In this document: positions 15,923 through 24,228 of the stretch, in pieces
How positions within the stretch are numbered: position 1 is the stretch's first letter
Layout of the letters: each line of letters starts with the position of its first letter
NCBI RefSeq assembly: GCF_902833645.1
Contig: NZ_CADFGE010000002.1
Coordinates: 747,158-811,157 of the forward strand
DNA: 64,000 bases
Reading direction: 5' to 3'
Source of the DNA: Paraburkholderia fungorum
GTDB lineage: Bacteria > Pseudomonadota > Gammaproteobacteria > Burkholderiales > Burkholderiaceae
Position numbers and translations under genes: made by a program
The notes under the pieces: model-generated
Told to the model about the DNA's origin: nothing
What the model saw: only the letters and a program-made list of their open reading frames with translations
Database searches by the model: none

Positions 15923-16842
15923 ACGCGCCAGATACCTCCCTCACCACCGCTTCGTACGACAGCGCCGCGGACGGCTACAACTTCGCCTACCTCGACGAGC
16001 AGACCAAGCGCATGCTGCGCCGCGCGTTGCTCAAGGCGGTTGCCGTGCCGGGCTACCAGGTGCCGTTCGGCTCGCGGGAAATGCCCTTGCCGTACGGCTG
16101 GGGCACGGGCGGCATTCAGGTCACCGCGGCGATCATCGGCAAGAACGATACGCTGAAGGTTATCGATCAGGGCTCCGACGAAACCACCAACGCCGTGAAC
16201 ATCCGCCGCTTCTTCGCACGCACCACGGGCGTGGCGACCACGCGACGCACAACCGAAGCGACGATCGTCCAGACCCGTCACCGGATTCCCGAAGCACCGC
16301 TCACCGACCGGCAGATTCTGGTCTATCAGGTGCCGATGCCCGAACCGTTATATCGGCTGGAGCCGCGCGTCGCCGAATGCAAGAAGCTGCATGCGTTGGC
16401 CGATTACGGCTTGATCAGCGTGAAGCTGTACGAGGATATCGTGCATCACGGCAGCATTGCCACCACGTATGACTACCCGGTGATGGTCAACCACCGCTAT
16501 CTGAGCTCACCCTCGCCGATTCCGAAATTCGACAACCCGAAGATGCATATGAACCCCGCGCTGCAATTGTTCGGCGCCGGCCGCGAGCGGCGCATCTACG
16601 CCATCCCGCCGTACACCGCCGTGCGCAGTCTCGACTTCGACGATCATCCGTTCGAAGTGCAGAAGTGGCAGCATGCGTGCGCGCTGTGCGGATCGACGGA
16701 GAGCTTCCTCGACGAAATGATCGTCGACGACGCCGGCAAGCGCATGTTCGTTTGCTCGGATAGCGACTACTGCCATGAACGCCGCGGCGATCAGGACCTC
16801 GAGTTGCCCTCGTACGAAGCGCGCAAAGGAGAAACCGCATGA
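15919..16842 (+). CDS. phnJ: Carbon-phosphorus lyase PhnJ (radical SAM enzyme)
   Basis: The 307-residue PhnJ is the catalytic subunit that cleaves the C-P bond of ribose 1-phosphonate 5-phosphate by radical chemistry, releasing the alkane and the cyclic phosphate. Cysteines at 254, 257, 279 and 285 give the spacing C-x2-C-x21-C-x5-C, the arrangement known from E. coli PhnJ for the 4Fe-4S cluster and the thiyl-radical cysteine. The conserved YNFAYLDEQTKRMLRRALLK start and VPFGSREMPLPYGWGTGG are present. All catalytic features are intact. It overlaps phnI and phnK by 4 bp each. Confidence 0.96.
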   Translation: MNAPDTSLTTASYDSAADGYNFAYLDEQTKRMLRRALLKAVAVPGYQVPFGSREMPLPYGWGTGGIQVTAAIIGKNDTLKVIDQGSDETTNAVNIRRFFARTTGVATTRRTTEATIVQTRHRIPEAPLTDRQILVYQVPMPEPLYRLEPRVAECKKLHALADYGLISVKLYEDIVHHGSIATTYDYPVMVNHRYLSSPSPIPKFDNPKMHMNPALQLFGAGRERRIYAIPPYTAVRSLDFDDHPFEVQKWQHACALCGSTESFLDEMIVDDAGKRMFVCSDSDYCHERRGDQDLELPSYEARKGETA

Positions 16843-17609
16843 CGCCGCTGTTGAGCGCCCGCTCGCTCACCAAACAATTTGGCGGCCGTAACGGCTGCAG
16901 GAATGTCAGCTTCGATCTGTATCCGGGCGAAGTGTTATGCATCGTCGGCGAATCCGGCTCGGGCAAGACCACCCTGCTCAATACGCTCGCGCTGAAAACC
17001 GAAGCCGATAGCGGCTCGCTTCACTACACGGCCACGCATGGCGAGAAGCTCGATCTGCGCGGCTTGTCCGAACCGCGCCGGCGTCTGCTGATGCGCACCG
17101 AGTGGGGCTTCGTGCAGCAGAATCCGCGCGACGGCCTGCGCAGCGGCGTCTCCGCCGGCGCGAATATCGGCGAGCCGTTGATGGCCGTCGGTGCGCGCCA
17201 CTATGGCGATATCCGTCACACGGCAACGCGCTGGATGGAGCGCGTCGAACTCGACGCCACCCGTATCGACGAATTGCCGGCGGCGTTTTCCGGCGGCATG
17301 CAGCAGCGCTTGCAGATCGCGCGCAATCTCGTCACCGGGCCGCGTCTCGTCTTCATGGACGAGCCGACCGCCGGCCTCGACGTTTCGGTCCAGGCGCGCC
17401 TGCTCGATCTGCTGCGTACGCTGACCTCCACGCTGCATCTGTCGGTGCTGATCGTGACGCACGATATCGGCGTGGCGCGCCTGCTTGCGCATCGCCTGAT
17501 GGTGATGCAAGGCGGTGAGGTGGTCGAGGCGGGTCTAACGGACCAGGTGCTCGACGATCCGCAGCATCCGTACACGCAAACGCTGGTTTCCTCGGTCCTG
17601 CCGGTTTGA
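16839..17609 (+). CDS. phnK: C-P lyase ABC-type subunit PhnK
   Basis: The 256-residue ABC ATPase-like protein has Walker A GESGSGKTT (about 38-46), signature SGGMQQR, Walker B VFMDEPTAGLD and the H-loop in VTHDIGVARLL. PhnK is not a transporter ATPase; it binds the PhnGHIJ core and, with PhnL, drives the complex by ATP turnover. The sequence also resembles dipeptide-ABC ATPases (VEAGLTDQVLDDPQHPYTQ), but position between phnJ and phnL settles the role. It overlaps phnJ by 4 bp. Confidence 0.94.
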   Translation: MTPLLSARSLTKQFGGRNGCRNVSFDLYPGEVLCIVGESGSGKTTLLNTLALKTEADSGSLHYTATHGEKLDLRGLSEPRRRLLMRTEWGFVQQNPRDGLRSGVSAGANIGEPLMAVGARHYGDIRHTATRWMERVELDATRIDELPAAFSGGMQQRLQIARNLVTGPRLVFMDEPTAGLDVSVQARLLDLLRTLTSTLHLSVLIVTHDIGVARLLAHRLMVMQGGEVVEAGLTDQVLDDPQHPYTQTLVSSVLPV

Positions 17610-17617
17610 GGCTCACA

Positions 17618-18385
17618 ATGCAATCCATTGAAACAAGCAAGCAATCGCAAGCCGCCGAACGCGCGTTCAGCGAGAACAACGCGCTGATGCTGCGCGCGGT
17701 CGGTATCGGCAAGACCTTCACGCTGCATGGCCAGGGCGGCGTGCAGATCGAAGCGCTCGCAGGGGTGTCGCTCGAGGTCGAGCGCGGCGAGTGTGTCGTG
17801 CTGGTCGGGCCGTCAGGCGCGGGCAAGAGTACGCTGCTGCGCTGCCTGTACGGCAATTATCTGGCCAGTACGGGCTCCATTGCGATTCGCGACGCAGCGG
17901 CGGATCACGGGCAGCCGGCCTCGATTACCGGCGCCGAGCCGCACGACGTGCTGCGGCTGCGCCGCGGCGTAGTGGGTTACGTCAGCCAGTTTCTGCGCGT
18001 GATTCCGCGCGTGCCGACGCTCACGCTGGTCGCTGAACCGCTGCTGTCGCGCGGGGTGGCGCAAGCTGAAGCCGACGAGCGCGCCGCGACCCTACTGGCG
18101 AGGTTGAACGTACCCAGGCGCTTATGGACGCTCGCACCCGCGACCTTCTCCGGCGGCGAACAGCAGCGCGTGAACATTGCCCGAGGCCTGATCGCCGGCC
18201 ATCCGGTGTTGCTGCTCGACGAGCCCACAGCCTCGCTCGACGCGGAGAACCGCGACGTGGTCGCCGATCTGATCGTCGAGGCACGCGAGCGCGGCGCGGC
18301 GATTGTCGGCATCTTTCATGACGAAGATACCCGCAACAAGGTCGCTACGCGCCGTCTCGAGCTCCAGCCGCCGCTACGGCACTAA
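17618..18385 (+). CDS. phnL: C-P lyase ABC-type subunit PhnL
   Basis: The 255-residue ABC ATPase-like subunit has Walker A GPSGAGKST, signature SGGEQQRVNIARG, Walker B LLLDEPTASLD and H-loop FHDEDTR. It works with PhnG, PhnH and PhnI in making the ribose phosphonate triphosphate and with PhnK on the core complex. ATG 17618, with GAGG seven bases upstream, is preferred over an in-frame TTG at 17606 that would overlap phnK. The N-terminal 25 residues before the ABC domain are longer than in E. coli PhnL and are polar. Confidence 0.93.
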   Translation: MQSIETSKQSQAAERAFSENNALMLRAVGIGKTFTLHGQGGVQIEALAGVSLEVERGECVVLVGPSGAGKSTLLRCLYGNYLASTGSIAIRDAAADHGQPASITGAEPHDVLRLRRGVVGYVSQFLRVIPRVPTLTLVAEPLLSRGVAQAEADERAATLLARLNVPRRLWTLAPATFSGGEQQRVNIARGLIAGHPVLLLDEPTASLDAENRDVVADLIVEARERGAAIVGIFHDEDTRNKVATRRLELQPPLRH

Positions 18386-18418
18386 TTGACACGAAGCGGC
18401 ACTACACTTAGCCGCCAG

Positions 18419-18452
18419 GCTGAACCAAACAAGCTGAACCACTGAGCTGAAC
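18419..18452 (+). repeat. Three short direct repeats before phnM
   Basis: GCTGAAC occurs at 18419, 18433 and 18446, spaced 14 and 13 bases, with related flanks. It lies in the 120-bp phnL-phnM gap, the only sizeable gap in the phnGHIJKLM run. It may be slipped-strand duplication or a protein-binding array. Confidence 0.4.
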
Positions 18453-18505
18453 ACTGAGTCGAAGCACTGCGGTGCAATACTCAAGACTGACTACGGAGCA
18501 AGTCG

Positions 18506-19639
18506 ATGTTGATCAGGAACGCTCGCATCGTGACGCGAGACGAAGTATTTACCGGTGTGATACGCATCGAAGACGGCGTGATTCGCGACGTCGAGCGCGG
18601 CACGACCTCGGCGCGCGAAGCGGAAGACTGGGACGGCGATTATCTGTTGCCGGGCCTGATCGAACTGCATACGGACAATCTGGAAAAACATCTGGCGCCG
18701 CGCCCGGGCGTGCAATGGAATACCGACGCCGCCTTCGTGATCCACGACGCGCAAGTGGCGGCAGCCGGCATCACCACGGTGTTCGACGCCCTCGCGATCG
18801 GTTCGCGCTCCAACGTCGGGCTGCGCGGCCGCGATCTGCAAACCCAATGCGCCGAGTCCCTCACGCGCTTCTCGGAGCGCAAGCTGCTGCGCGCCGAGCA
18901 CTTTCTGCATCTGCGCTGCGAGATCGCCACCGCCGACGTGGTCGAGGTGTTCGATTCGCTGTGCGGGCATCCGTTGCTGCGCCTCGCCTCGGTGATGGAT
19001 CACACGCCGGGCCAGCGTCAATGGCATGACCGCGAGCAATGGCGCCGCTTTCAGGAACGTAATGGCAAGCTGACCGACGAACACGTGGCGACCGCGCTGG
19101 CCGAACTGACCATCGAACAGGAACGTTATGCCGATACGCACCGGCGCGAGATCGTCGCGCGCTGCAACCGGCTCGGCATTCCGGTGGCCAGCCATGACGA
19201 CACGCTGATCGAACACGTTGAGCAGGCCAAAGCCGAAGGTATCGTGCTGGCGGAATTTCCGACCACCCGTATCGCAGCCGAGACAGCACGCGAGCACGGC
19301 ATTTCGACCATCATGGGGGCGCCGAATATCGTGCGTGGCGGCTCGCATTCCGGCAACGTGTCAGCGCTCGAACTGGCGAAGGCCGACCTGCTCGATATTC
19401 TGTCCTCGGATTACGTGCCTTCCAGCCTGATGACAGCCGTGTTCGAACTCGTCAGCAAGGCCGGCTGGACACTGCCGCGCGCCATGGCGACGGTCTCTGC
19501 CGAACCGGCCCGCACAGCGGGCTTGCATGACCGCGGGGCGATCGAAGCGGGTTTACGTGCGGACTTCGTGCGGGTCACGATGCTCGACGCCCTGCCGGTG
19601 CCGCGCGCAACCTATCGCGCCGGAGCACGGATCGTTTGA
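18506..19639 (+). CDS. phnM: Alpha-D-ribose 1-methylphosphonate 5-triphosphate diphosphatase PhnM
   Basis: The 377-residue amidohydrolase-superfamily enzyme removes pyrophosphate from ribose 1-phosphonate 5-triphosphate to give the substrate of PhnJ. Family motifs are LIELHTDNLEKHLAPRPGVQW at the metal site (about 51-71), MDHTPGQRQ, and ASHDDTLIEHVEQA. It is the last gene of the operon, set off from phnL by 120 bp, so it may have some separate transcription. It ends 9 bp from a convergent small gene. phnO and phnP do not follow. Confidence 0.95.
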   Translation: MLIRNARIVTRDEVFTGVIRIEDGVIRDVERGTTSAREAEDWDGDYLLPGLIELHTDNLEKHLAPRPGVQWNTDAAFVIHDAQVAAAGITTVFDALAIGSRSNVGLRGRDLQTQCAESLTRFSERKLLRAEHFLHLRCEIATADVVEVFDSLCGHPLLRLASVMDHTPGQRQWHDREQWRRFQERNGKLTDEHVATALAELTIEQERYADTHRREIVARCNRLGIPVASHDDTLIEHVEQAKAEGIVLAEFPTTRIAAETAREHGISTIMGAPNIVRGGSHSGNVSALELAKADLLDILSSDYVPSSLMTAVFELVSKAGWTLPRAMATVSAEPARTAGLHDRGAIEAGLRADFVRVTMLDALPVPRATYRAGARIV

Positions 19640-19648
19640 CGAGCGGGT

Positions 19649-19939
19649 TCAGGCCTCGCTGGATACGGGCAGCAGCGGTTCGACCGCTGCCCAGCGCGTC
19701 CAGCGGGGCGTGCGGTCAGGGGCTTCGACGCGCAGGGTGCGTGAGCCGTCGTCGAAAACGAGGGATTCGATATGGAAGGCGCTACCCTCTTCAACACCGG
19801 CTTCGCGCACGTGACCGGATTGGTAGGTGAAACTGAGATTGCCCTCACGCAACAGCTCGAGGTAGGTATCGAAGTCAGTTGTGGATGAACGTGTGGCCCA
19901 ACGATTCAGGAGGGTGGCGGCGATTTCGGCGTCGTACAT
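19649..19939 (-). CDS. Small conserved hypothetical protein
   Basis: This is a 96-residue acidic protein with no signal peptide or membrane segment. I do not recognise the family. Alternating hydrophobic stretches (FTYQSGHVREAG, FHIESLVFDDGSRTLRVEA) suggest a small beta-rich domain. It is convergent with phnM (9-bp gap), and codon use matches the neighbours. An unrelated glycosyltransferase gene diverges from it. There is no evidence that it belongs to phosphonate metabolism beyond adjacency. Confidence 0.6.
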   Translation of the reverse strand: MYDAEIAATLLNRWATRSSTTDFDTYLELLREGNLSFTYQSGHVREAGVEEGSAFHIESLVFDDGSRTLRVEAPDRTPRWTRWAAVEPLLPVSSEA

Positions 19940-20046
19940 TCTGGACCTCTCTGGGCATAAGCCGTATCCCGACTATAGCTGAAAATTCTGTATTGTGCTG
20001 CAGCGCACCATTGCCCGTCCACTATGGATTCACCTAACCCGCTTCC

Positions 20047-20802
20047 ATGACAGATCTCGCTCCAAACAGGCATTCTCCGCGCATGTCTTGCGTCATCTGC
20101 GCCTACAACGAAGCGCCCCGCATCGGCGCGGTGCTCGCCATAGCCTGGGCTCACCCGTTGCTCGGCCAGATCATCGTGGTGGACGACGGTTCGACCGACG
20201 GCACCGCTGAAATAGTCGAACGCTTTCCGTCCGTGAGGCTGATTCGAGGCGGGGAAAACCGCGGTAAAAGCGCTGCGATGGCAAGCGGAATCGCCGCGGC
20301 GACAGGCGAGTGGCTCATGCTGCTCGACGCCGATCTGAAAGGCCTAACGGCCGAGTGCATCAGCGCGCTCGCCCTTCCCGTTTTACAAGGCAAGGCGCAA
20401 GTCAGTCTGAGCCTGCGCCAGAACAGCCTGCTGGCATTTCGCGCGATCGGCCTCGATTTTGTTTCCGGCGAGCGGGTCGTCAGAAAAACGCTGCTGAGCG
20501 AAGTCCTGCGGGAGGTTCACGGCATGCCACGTTTCGGGGTCGAAGTGTTCATGAACCGCCGCATCATCGAACGCCGCCTGCCGATCGCGGTCACGCATTG
20601 GCCGCGGGTCACACAGGCCCGTAAAACCGAGAAGCTCGGCTATTGGAAAGGCCTCCGCGCGGAGTGGCGCATGATCGCGGACCTCTTCAAGGCTGTGTAT
20701 CCGCTCGCGCTGATTTCGCAGACCTTCCAGTTACTCTGCCTGCGTATCGACGATCATCCGCGGGCGAGTTTTGCAGCACGGATGAAAAAAGTGCCCGACT
20801 AG
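20047..20802 (+). CDS. Family 2 glycosyltransferase
   Basis: The 251-residue GT-A fold protein has MSCVICAYNEAPRIGAVL at about 13, VVDDGSTDGTAE (nucleotide-sugar binding) and the DxD-type LMLLDADLKG. The C-terminal part has hydrophobic helices (LFKAVYPLALISQTFQLL), suggesting membrane association. Donor and acceptor are unknown. The convergent neighbour encodes an LPG-synthase-like membrane protein; such pairs occur in envelope glycolipid synthesis, but this is only suggestive. ATG 20047 lacks a good Shine-Dalgarno site; ATG 20083 is an alternative. Confidence 0.82.
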   Translation: MTDLAPNRHSPRMSCVICAYNEAPRIGAVLAIAWAHPLLGQIIVVDDGSTDGTAEIVERFPSVRLIRGGENRGKSAAMASGIAAATGEWLMLLDADLKGLTAECISALALPVLQGKAQVSLSLRQNSLLAFRAIGLDFVSGERVVRKTLLSEVLREVHGMPRFGVEVFMNRRIIERRLPIAVTHWPRVTQARKTEKLGYWKGLRAEWRMIADLFKAVYPLALISQTFQLLCLRIDDHPRASFAARMKKVPD

Positions 20803-20846
20803 TCCGCACTGAAACGCTGACCTTCCCAGCGCCGGATGGCGACCTC

Positions 20847-21881
20847 TCATTCCGTTGCCGCCGGCAATGCGCTGCGCCCTCTCGTCGCGAGCGCTGCGAA
20901 ACTCGCCGCGCCGAGCATCAACGGACAGTAGAGCGTCGCGAAGCGCCACAGTACCAATGCCGTGGCGATGCTCGCTCGCGGCACCCAGTTGGCGAACGCG
21001 GCGGCAAGCGCAATATCGCCGGTGCCGCCGCCTGCGGGCACGCCGGTCCACAGCGCGGCATGGAGGGCAACCGCCTGCACGGCCAGAACAAAACCCAAGG
21101 GCAGACGGTAGCCAAGCTCGCGCAAAATAAACCACAGCGCACCATAGCGAAGCAGCCACTGCTGGGTAGTCAACACCAGTAGCGCGGCAAGCCGCCACTT
21201 GGGGCCGCCCACCAGCTCCCGCCATTGCCGGCCAACGCTGCGGCAAAAGCGCGACACCCTCGCCCGGCGCTCGTGCAGCCACCGGACCCGCCGGCCCGTG
21301 GCATCCAACGTTGTCGCCACGCGCTGACGGTACAGCCAGCAGACGCCCGCGAGACACGCACCGCCTGCGAGAATCCCCAGCACGAGCGGCGCGCTCGCAT
21401 GCGGCATCAATTGCATCAGTGGTCCGAACGCGAACAGCAAGGAGACCGGCACCGCGGTTGCGAAGAACGCGAGATCGAGCGCCTGATCCGCGCTGACCAC
21501 CGTCGTCGCCAGCGACCACGACGCCCCGGCGCGCTGCAGCAAGCCGATATTGACGCCATAGCCTGCCGCGCCCAACGGCGAAACCAGAAACGCGAAATCG
21601 GCCAGCAAGGTGATGCCGACCGTGCGCAGGAAACTCACGCGCAATCCGAGCGCGGTTTGTATCAGTTGCAGTTTGCCGGCCTTGGCGAGGCCGCTTAGCG
21701 CAGCGCTCGCGGCAAGCGCGAGAAACACATAGAGAGGAACGCCGCCCAGCCCCGCGAAGGCCGCATGCGAATTGAGAGCGAATGGCGCGCCGACGGCGAG
21801 GCCGATACCGGCCAGCGCCACCAGCACTGCTGCTTTACGCGTATGAGATCTGATCAACGAGGGCCCCGGCAAGTGCGGCAA
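20847..21881 (-). CDS. Lysylphosphatidylglycerol synthase-like (UPF0104) membrane protein
   Basis: The 344-residue inner-membrane protein has about eight hydrophobic segments and the LPG-synthase transmembrane (flippase-like) domain pattern: SPLGAAGYGVNIGLLQRAGASW, then SADQALDLAFF, and near the C-terminus GVPAGGGTGDIALAAAFANWV. It lacks the GNAT aminoacyl transferase domain of full MprF proteins, so it may move a lipid or help envelope glycolipid assembly rather than modify phosphatidylglycerol. It is convergent with a GT2 gene 44 bp away. Function beyond the family is unknown. Confidence 0.75.
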   Translation of the reverse strand: MPHLPGPSLIRSHTRKAAVLVALAGIGLAVGAPFALNSHAAFAGLGGVPLYVFLALAASAALSGLAKAGKLQLIQTALGLRVSFLRTVGITLLADFAFLVSPLGAAGYGVNIGLLQRAGASWSLATTVVSADQALDLAFFATAVPVSLLFAFGPLMQLMPHASAPLVLGILAGGACLAGVCWLYRQRVATTLDATGRRVRWLHERRARVSRFCRSVGRQWRELVGGPKWRLAALLVLTTQQWLLRYGALWFILRELGYRLPLGFVLAVQAVALHAALWTGVPAGGGTGDIALAAAFANWVPRASIATALVLWRFATLYCPLMLGAASFAALATRGRSALPAATE

Positions 21882-22019
21882 GGCCCGGTTTTCCGCGCGC
21901 GAAGCAAGGCGAGCGCTGCTTCGCGTGTGAAATCGAGGCCGTCCGAGGCCTCATGATAACCACTCGACGCTGCGGTTTCGTGACTAACGACTCGCTAACG
22001 ACTAGCTAACGGCCAACAA

Positions 22020-22172
22020 TCAGCGGCTCGCTATGAGCGGCTGACGGGCAGGCGGCAATTGCCCCCAGTCGACCAGCACTCGCTGGATGCTGCGGGCGTA
22101 CGCATCGCGCTGCTTCGGCGTTTCCGGGTGATACGCGCCGATGGCGCGCCAGGTATTGCCGTACTTGACCAT
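22020..22172 (-). pseudogene. C-terminal fragment of a lytic transglycosylase (IagB/VirB1-like)
   Basis: From an ATG at 22172 this frame reads MVKYGNTWRAIGAYHPETPK and continues for 50 residues to a stop at 22020. The KYGNTWRAIGAYHxxTPxxRDxYA pattern is the end of the SLT domain of secretion-associated lytic transglycosylases. The catalytic Glu region is missing, and a TAG stands directly before the ATG. It is therefore the tail of a gene whose front has been lost. The 21882-22019 stretch to its right-hand neighbour holds nothing else I can support. Confidence 0.6.
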
Positions 22173-22215
22173 CTACGCCGCGACAAAAATTGGGGGCGGC
22201 GCAGCGCCGGCAAAA

Positions 22216-22419
22216 TTACTTGAGCAGCGCCTGCTCGATCTGCCGTTGCACGGCGTCGAGATAAGCATGTGAAGCGTCGGACACGACGAGCCGCACAACC
22301 GGCGTCGGCGGCGCCCTATGGTCCTGGGCCGGCATCGGCGCAAGCGGCCTCTTTCGATGCGGCGCGGGTTCGCCTCGCAATGACCCTCGCGGCTCGTCGG
22401 CGCTCCGCATTACCGGCAA
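22216..22419 (-). CDS. Doubtful small ORF downstream of the diguanylate cyclase
   Basis: This 67-codon frame begins 12 bp after the diguanylate cyclase stop on the same strand. The N-terminal half is Pro/Arg-rich and could be low-complexity artefact; the C-terminal half (VVRLVVSDASHAYLDAVQRQ) looks like a normal amphipathic protein segment. No family is recognised. It may be a real short partner gene, or another decayed piece like the transglycosylase fragment 43 bp beyond it. Confidence 0.28.
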   Translation of the reverse strand: MPVMRSADEPRGSLRGEPAPHRKRPLAPMPAQDHRAPPTPVVRLVVSDASHAYLDAVQRQIEQALLK

Positions 22420-22431
22420 CCGAGCAGCGCC

Positions 22432-24228
22432 TCAGGCCGTCGGCTCTGCCTCACGGCCTTCCGTTGCCCCTTCGCGCGCCTGTTCCAGCTTGCGTGCATC
22501 GAGCACGTCCTGATAGCGCAGATACCCGCACCGTCCACCGGATTTGGCCGCATACATCGCCGCGTCGGCGTTGAGCAGCAACTCCTCGACCGTGGCGCTG
22601 TCGTCCGGAAACTGACTAATGCCGATGCTCGCGCCCACCGTCATCCTTTGTCCGTCGATCACCAATTCCTCATTCAACGCGTCCATGATCCGCGAGGCGA
22701 TCCCCGGTGCGGCCTCGGCGGAACGCGGCCCCTCGACCAACACGATGAACTCGTCACCGCCCAGACGCGCGGCCACATCCGCCGAGCACAGCACCTGCTT
22801 CAGCCGGCGAGCCACCGCAGCCAATACCTTGTCCCCAATCGAATGGCCGAACTGGTCGTTGATCTGCTTGAAGCGGTCGAGGTCGACAAACAAGACTGCG
22901 ATCCCTTCCTCACGCCGCGTGGCCTCTTCGATAGCGGTCTCGAGTTTCTGCATGAACAACATGCGGTTCGGCAGGCCGGTCAAGCCATCGTGCGTGGCGA
23001 GATGCACGAGCTCGCGTTGCTTGGCATGCAACGCGTCCATTTGCGACTTGATTTCCCGGCGTAGACGATCGAAGCAGCGCGCCAGTATGCCGATCTCGTC
23101 GGTCCGTTTGAGCGGCAGTGTTTCCATTGCGTGCTCGGCGAACAGATGCGTTGCGGCGTGCGCGAGAATGTGCAGAGGCTTGGTCAGGGCACGCGCAAAC
23201 AGAATTGCCAGGAACAGCGCCAACACGCTGAAGATCAACACCATGCGAATGATTCTATTACCCAGTTGGGTCGCGCCGGACAGTACGTTATCAAGCGGCT
23301 TGCCGAGACCGATCACGATAAAGCGGTTGCCCTCGGAGTCGCCGAACGGCCTGCGCACGAAAGCCAGCACCTGACCGGTCGCCTGCCGCGGCCGCACCAG
23401 ACCGTTCAGCAGAACTTCGCTTTCTGTCTGATCGAAGAGCGGCTTGGTGGCGGAGAAGCTATCCTGCATCAGCACGCGGCGCCCCCGATCGAAGCCGAAC
23501 GTTTTCGATACATCCGGATGAACCAGGAAGTCGCCCCATTCGTTGGCAAGATAGACCTGGTAATCACTCGGCAAATCGCTCTGCAAACGGTTGAGCAGGC
23601 GGCCCAGATCGATATCGATAATGACCACGCCCACCACCGCTCCACTCGCGTCCGCCACCGGCGTGCCGAGCCGCAGTGTGGGCTTGCCCTCGGCGGCATG
23701 CGTACCGTACTCGTGATTCACCAGGATCGGCGAGGTGTAAATGCGCCCAGGCGAGAACGCCAGCGTATCGAACACGTAGGCGAACTGGCCTTTCTCCTGC
23801 AAGCTGTCGCCCTCGACCCGCACGAGGCCGTCCCCATCGCGGTCGAAGCGGATCAGTTCGAGTCCGTAGTGCTTGCGGGTAATCAACCGGATTTGCAGAT
23901 ACTCGGGATGGTGAACCATGAAGCTGGCATACACCTTCGCCAACTGCTCGCGCGGCGCATTCGCACCCATGCCGTTGTCCGTGCGCACGACTTCCGCGGA
24001 AAACGGCAGGCTCGCGAGGACCAGCGCGTCCGCGCCGACGTCGTCGATCGCCATGGAAAAGCGCTGGCCCAGCAGCTCGGTGGATGTCAGCAGGCTCTGT
24101 TCGGCTTCGTTCACCAGCATCGTACGATTGGCACGATACGTGTAATAACCGGTTGCGCCGGATGCGAGCACGCCAATGCACGCGAGCAGAATCGATAACT
24201 TGAACGTCAAGCCGGGACGTATCATCAA
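22432..24228 (-). CDS. Membrane-bound diguanylate cyclase (dCache-HAMP-GGDEF)
   Basis: The 598-residue protein has an N-terminal membrane helix (about 9-30), a periplasmic double-Cache sensor (about 35-315), a second helix, a HAMP segment and a C-terminal GGDEF domain with intact GGDEF at about 490. It should make cyclic di-GMP from GTP. The position of the inhibitory I-site (RxxD) reads CSAD, so product feedback is probably absent. It overlaps by 4 bp the upstream gene for a polyamine-type binding protein, pointing to a ligand-sensing pair like Vibrio NspS-MbaA, except that no EAL domain is present. Confidence 0.9.
   Translation of the reverse strand: MMIRPGLTFKLSILLACIGVLASGATGYYTYRANRTMLVNEAEQSLLTSTELLGQRFSMAIDDVGADALVLASLPFSAEVVRTDNGMGANAPREQLAKVYASFMVHHPEYLQIRLITRKHYGLELIRFDRDGDGLVRVEGDSLQEKGQFAYVFDTLAFSPGRIYTSPILVNHEYGTHAAEGKPTLRLGTPVADASGAVVGVVIIDIDLGRLLNRLQSDLPSDYQVYLANEWGDFLVHPDVSKTFGFDRGRRVLMQDSFSATKPLFDQTESEVLLNGLVRPRQATGQVLAFVRRPFGDSEGNRFIVIGLGKPLDNVLSGATQLGNRIIRMVLIFSVLALFLAILFARALTKPLHILAHAATHLFAEHAMETLPLKRTDEIGILARCFDRLRREIKSQMDALHAKQRELVHLATHDGLTGLPNRMLFMQKLETAIEEATRREEGIAVLFVDLDRFKQINDQFGHSIGDKVLAAVARRLKQVLCSADVAARLGGDEFIVLVEGPRSAEAAPGIASRIMDALNEELVIDGQRMTVGASIGISQFPDDSATVEELLLNADAAMYAAKSGGRCGYLRYQDVLDARKLEQAREGATEGREAEPTA

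Noticed and set aside
17606..17617. TTG start for phnL overlapping phnK by 4 bases
   Set aside because: ATG 17618 has GAGG at good spacing and adds no unexplained residues.
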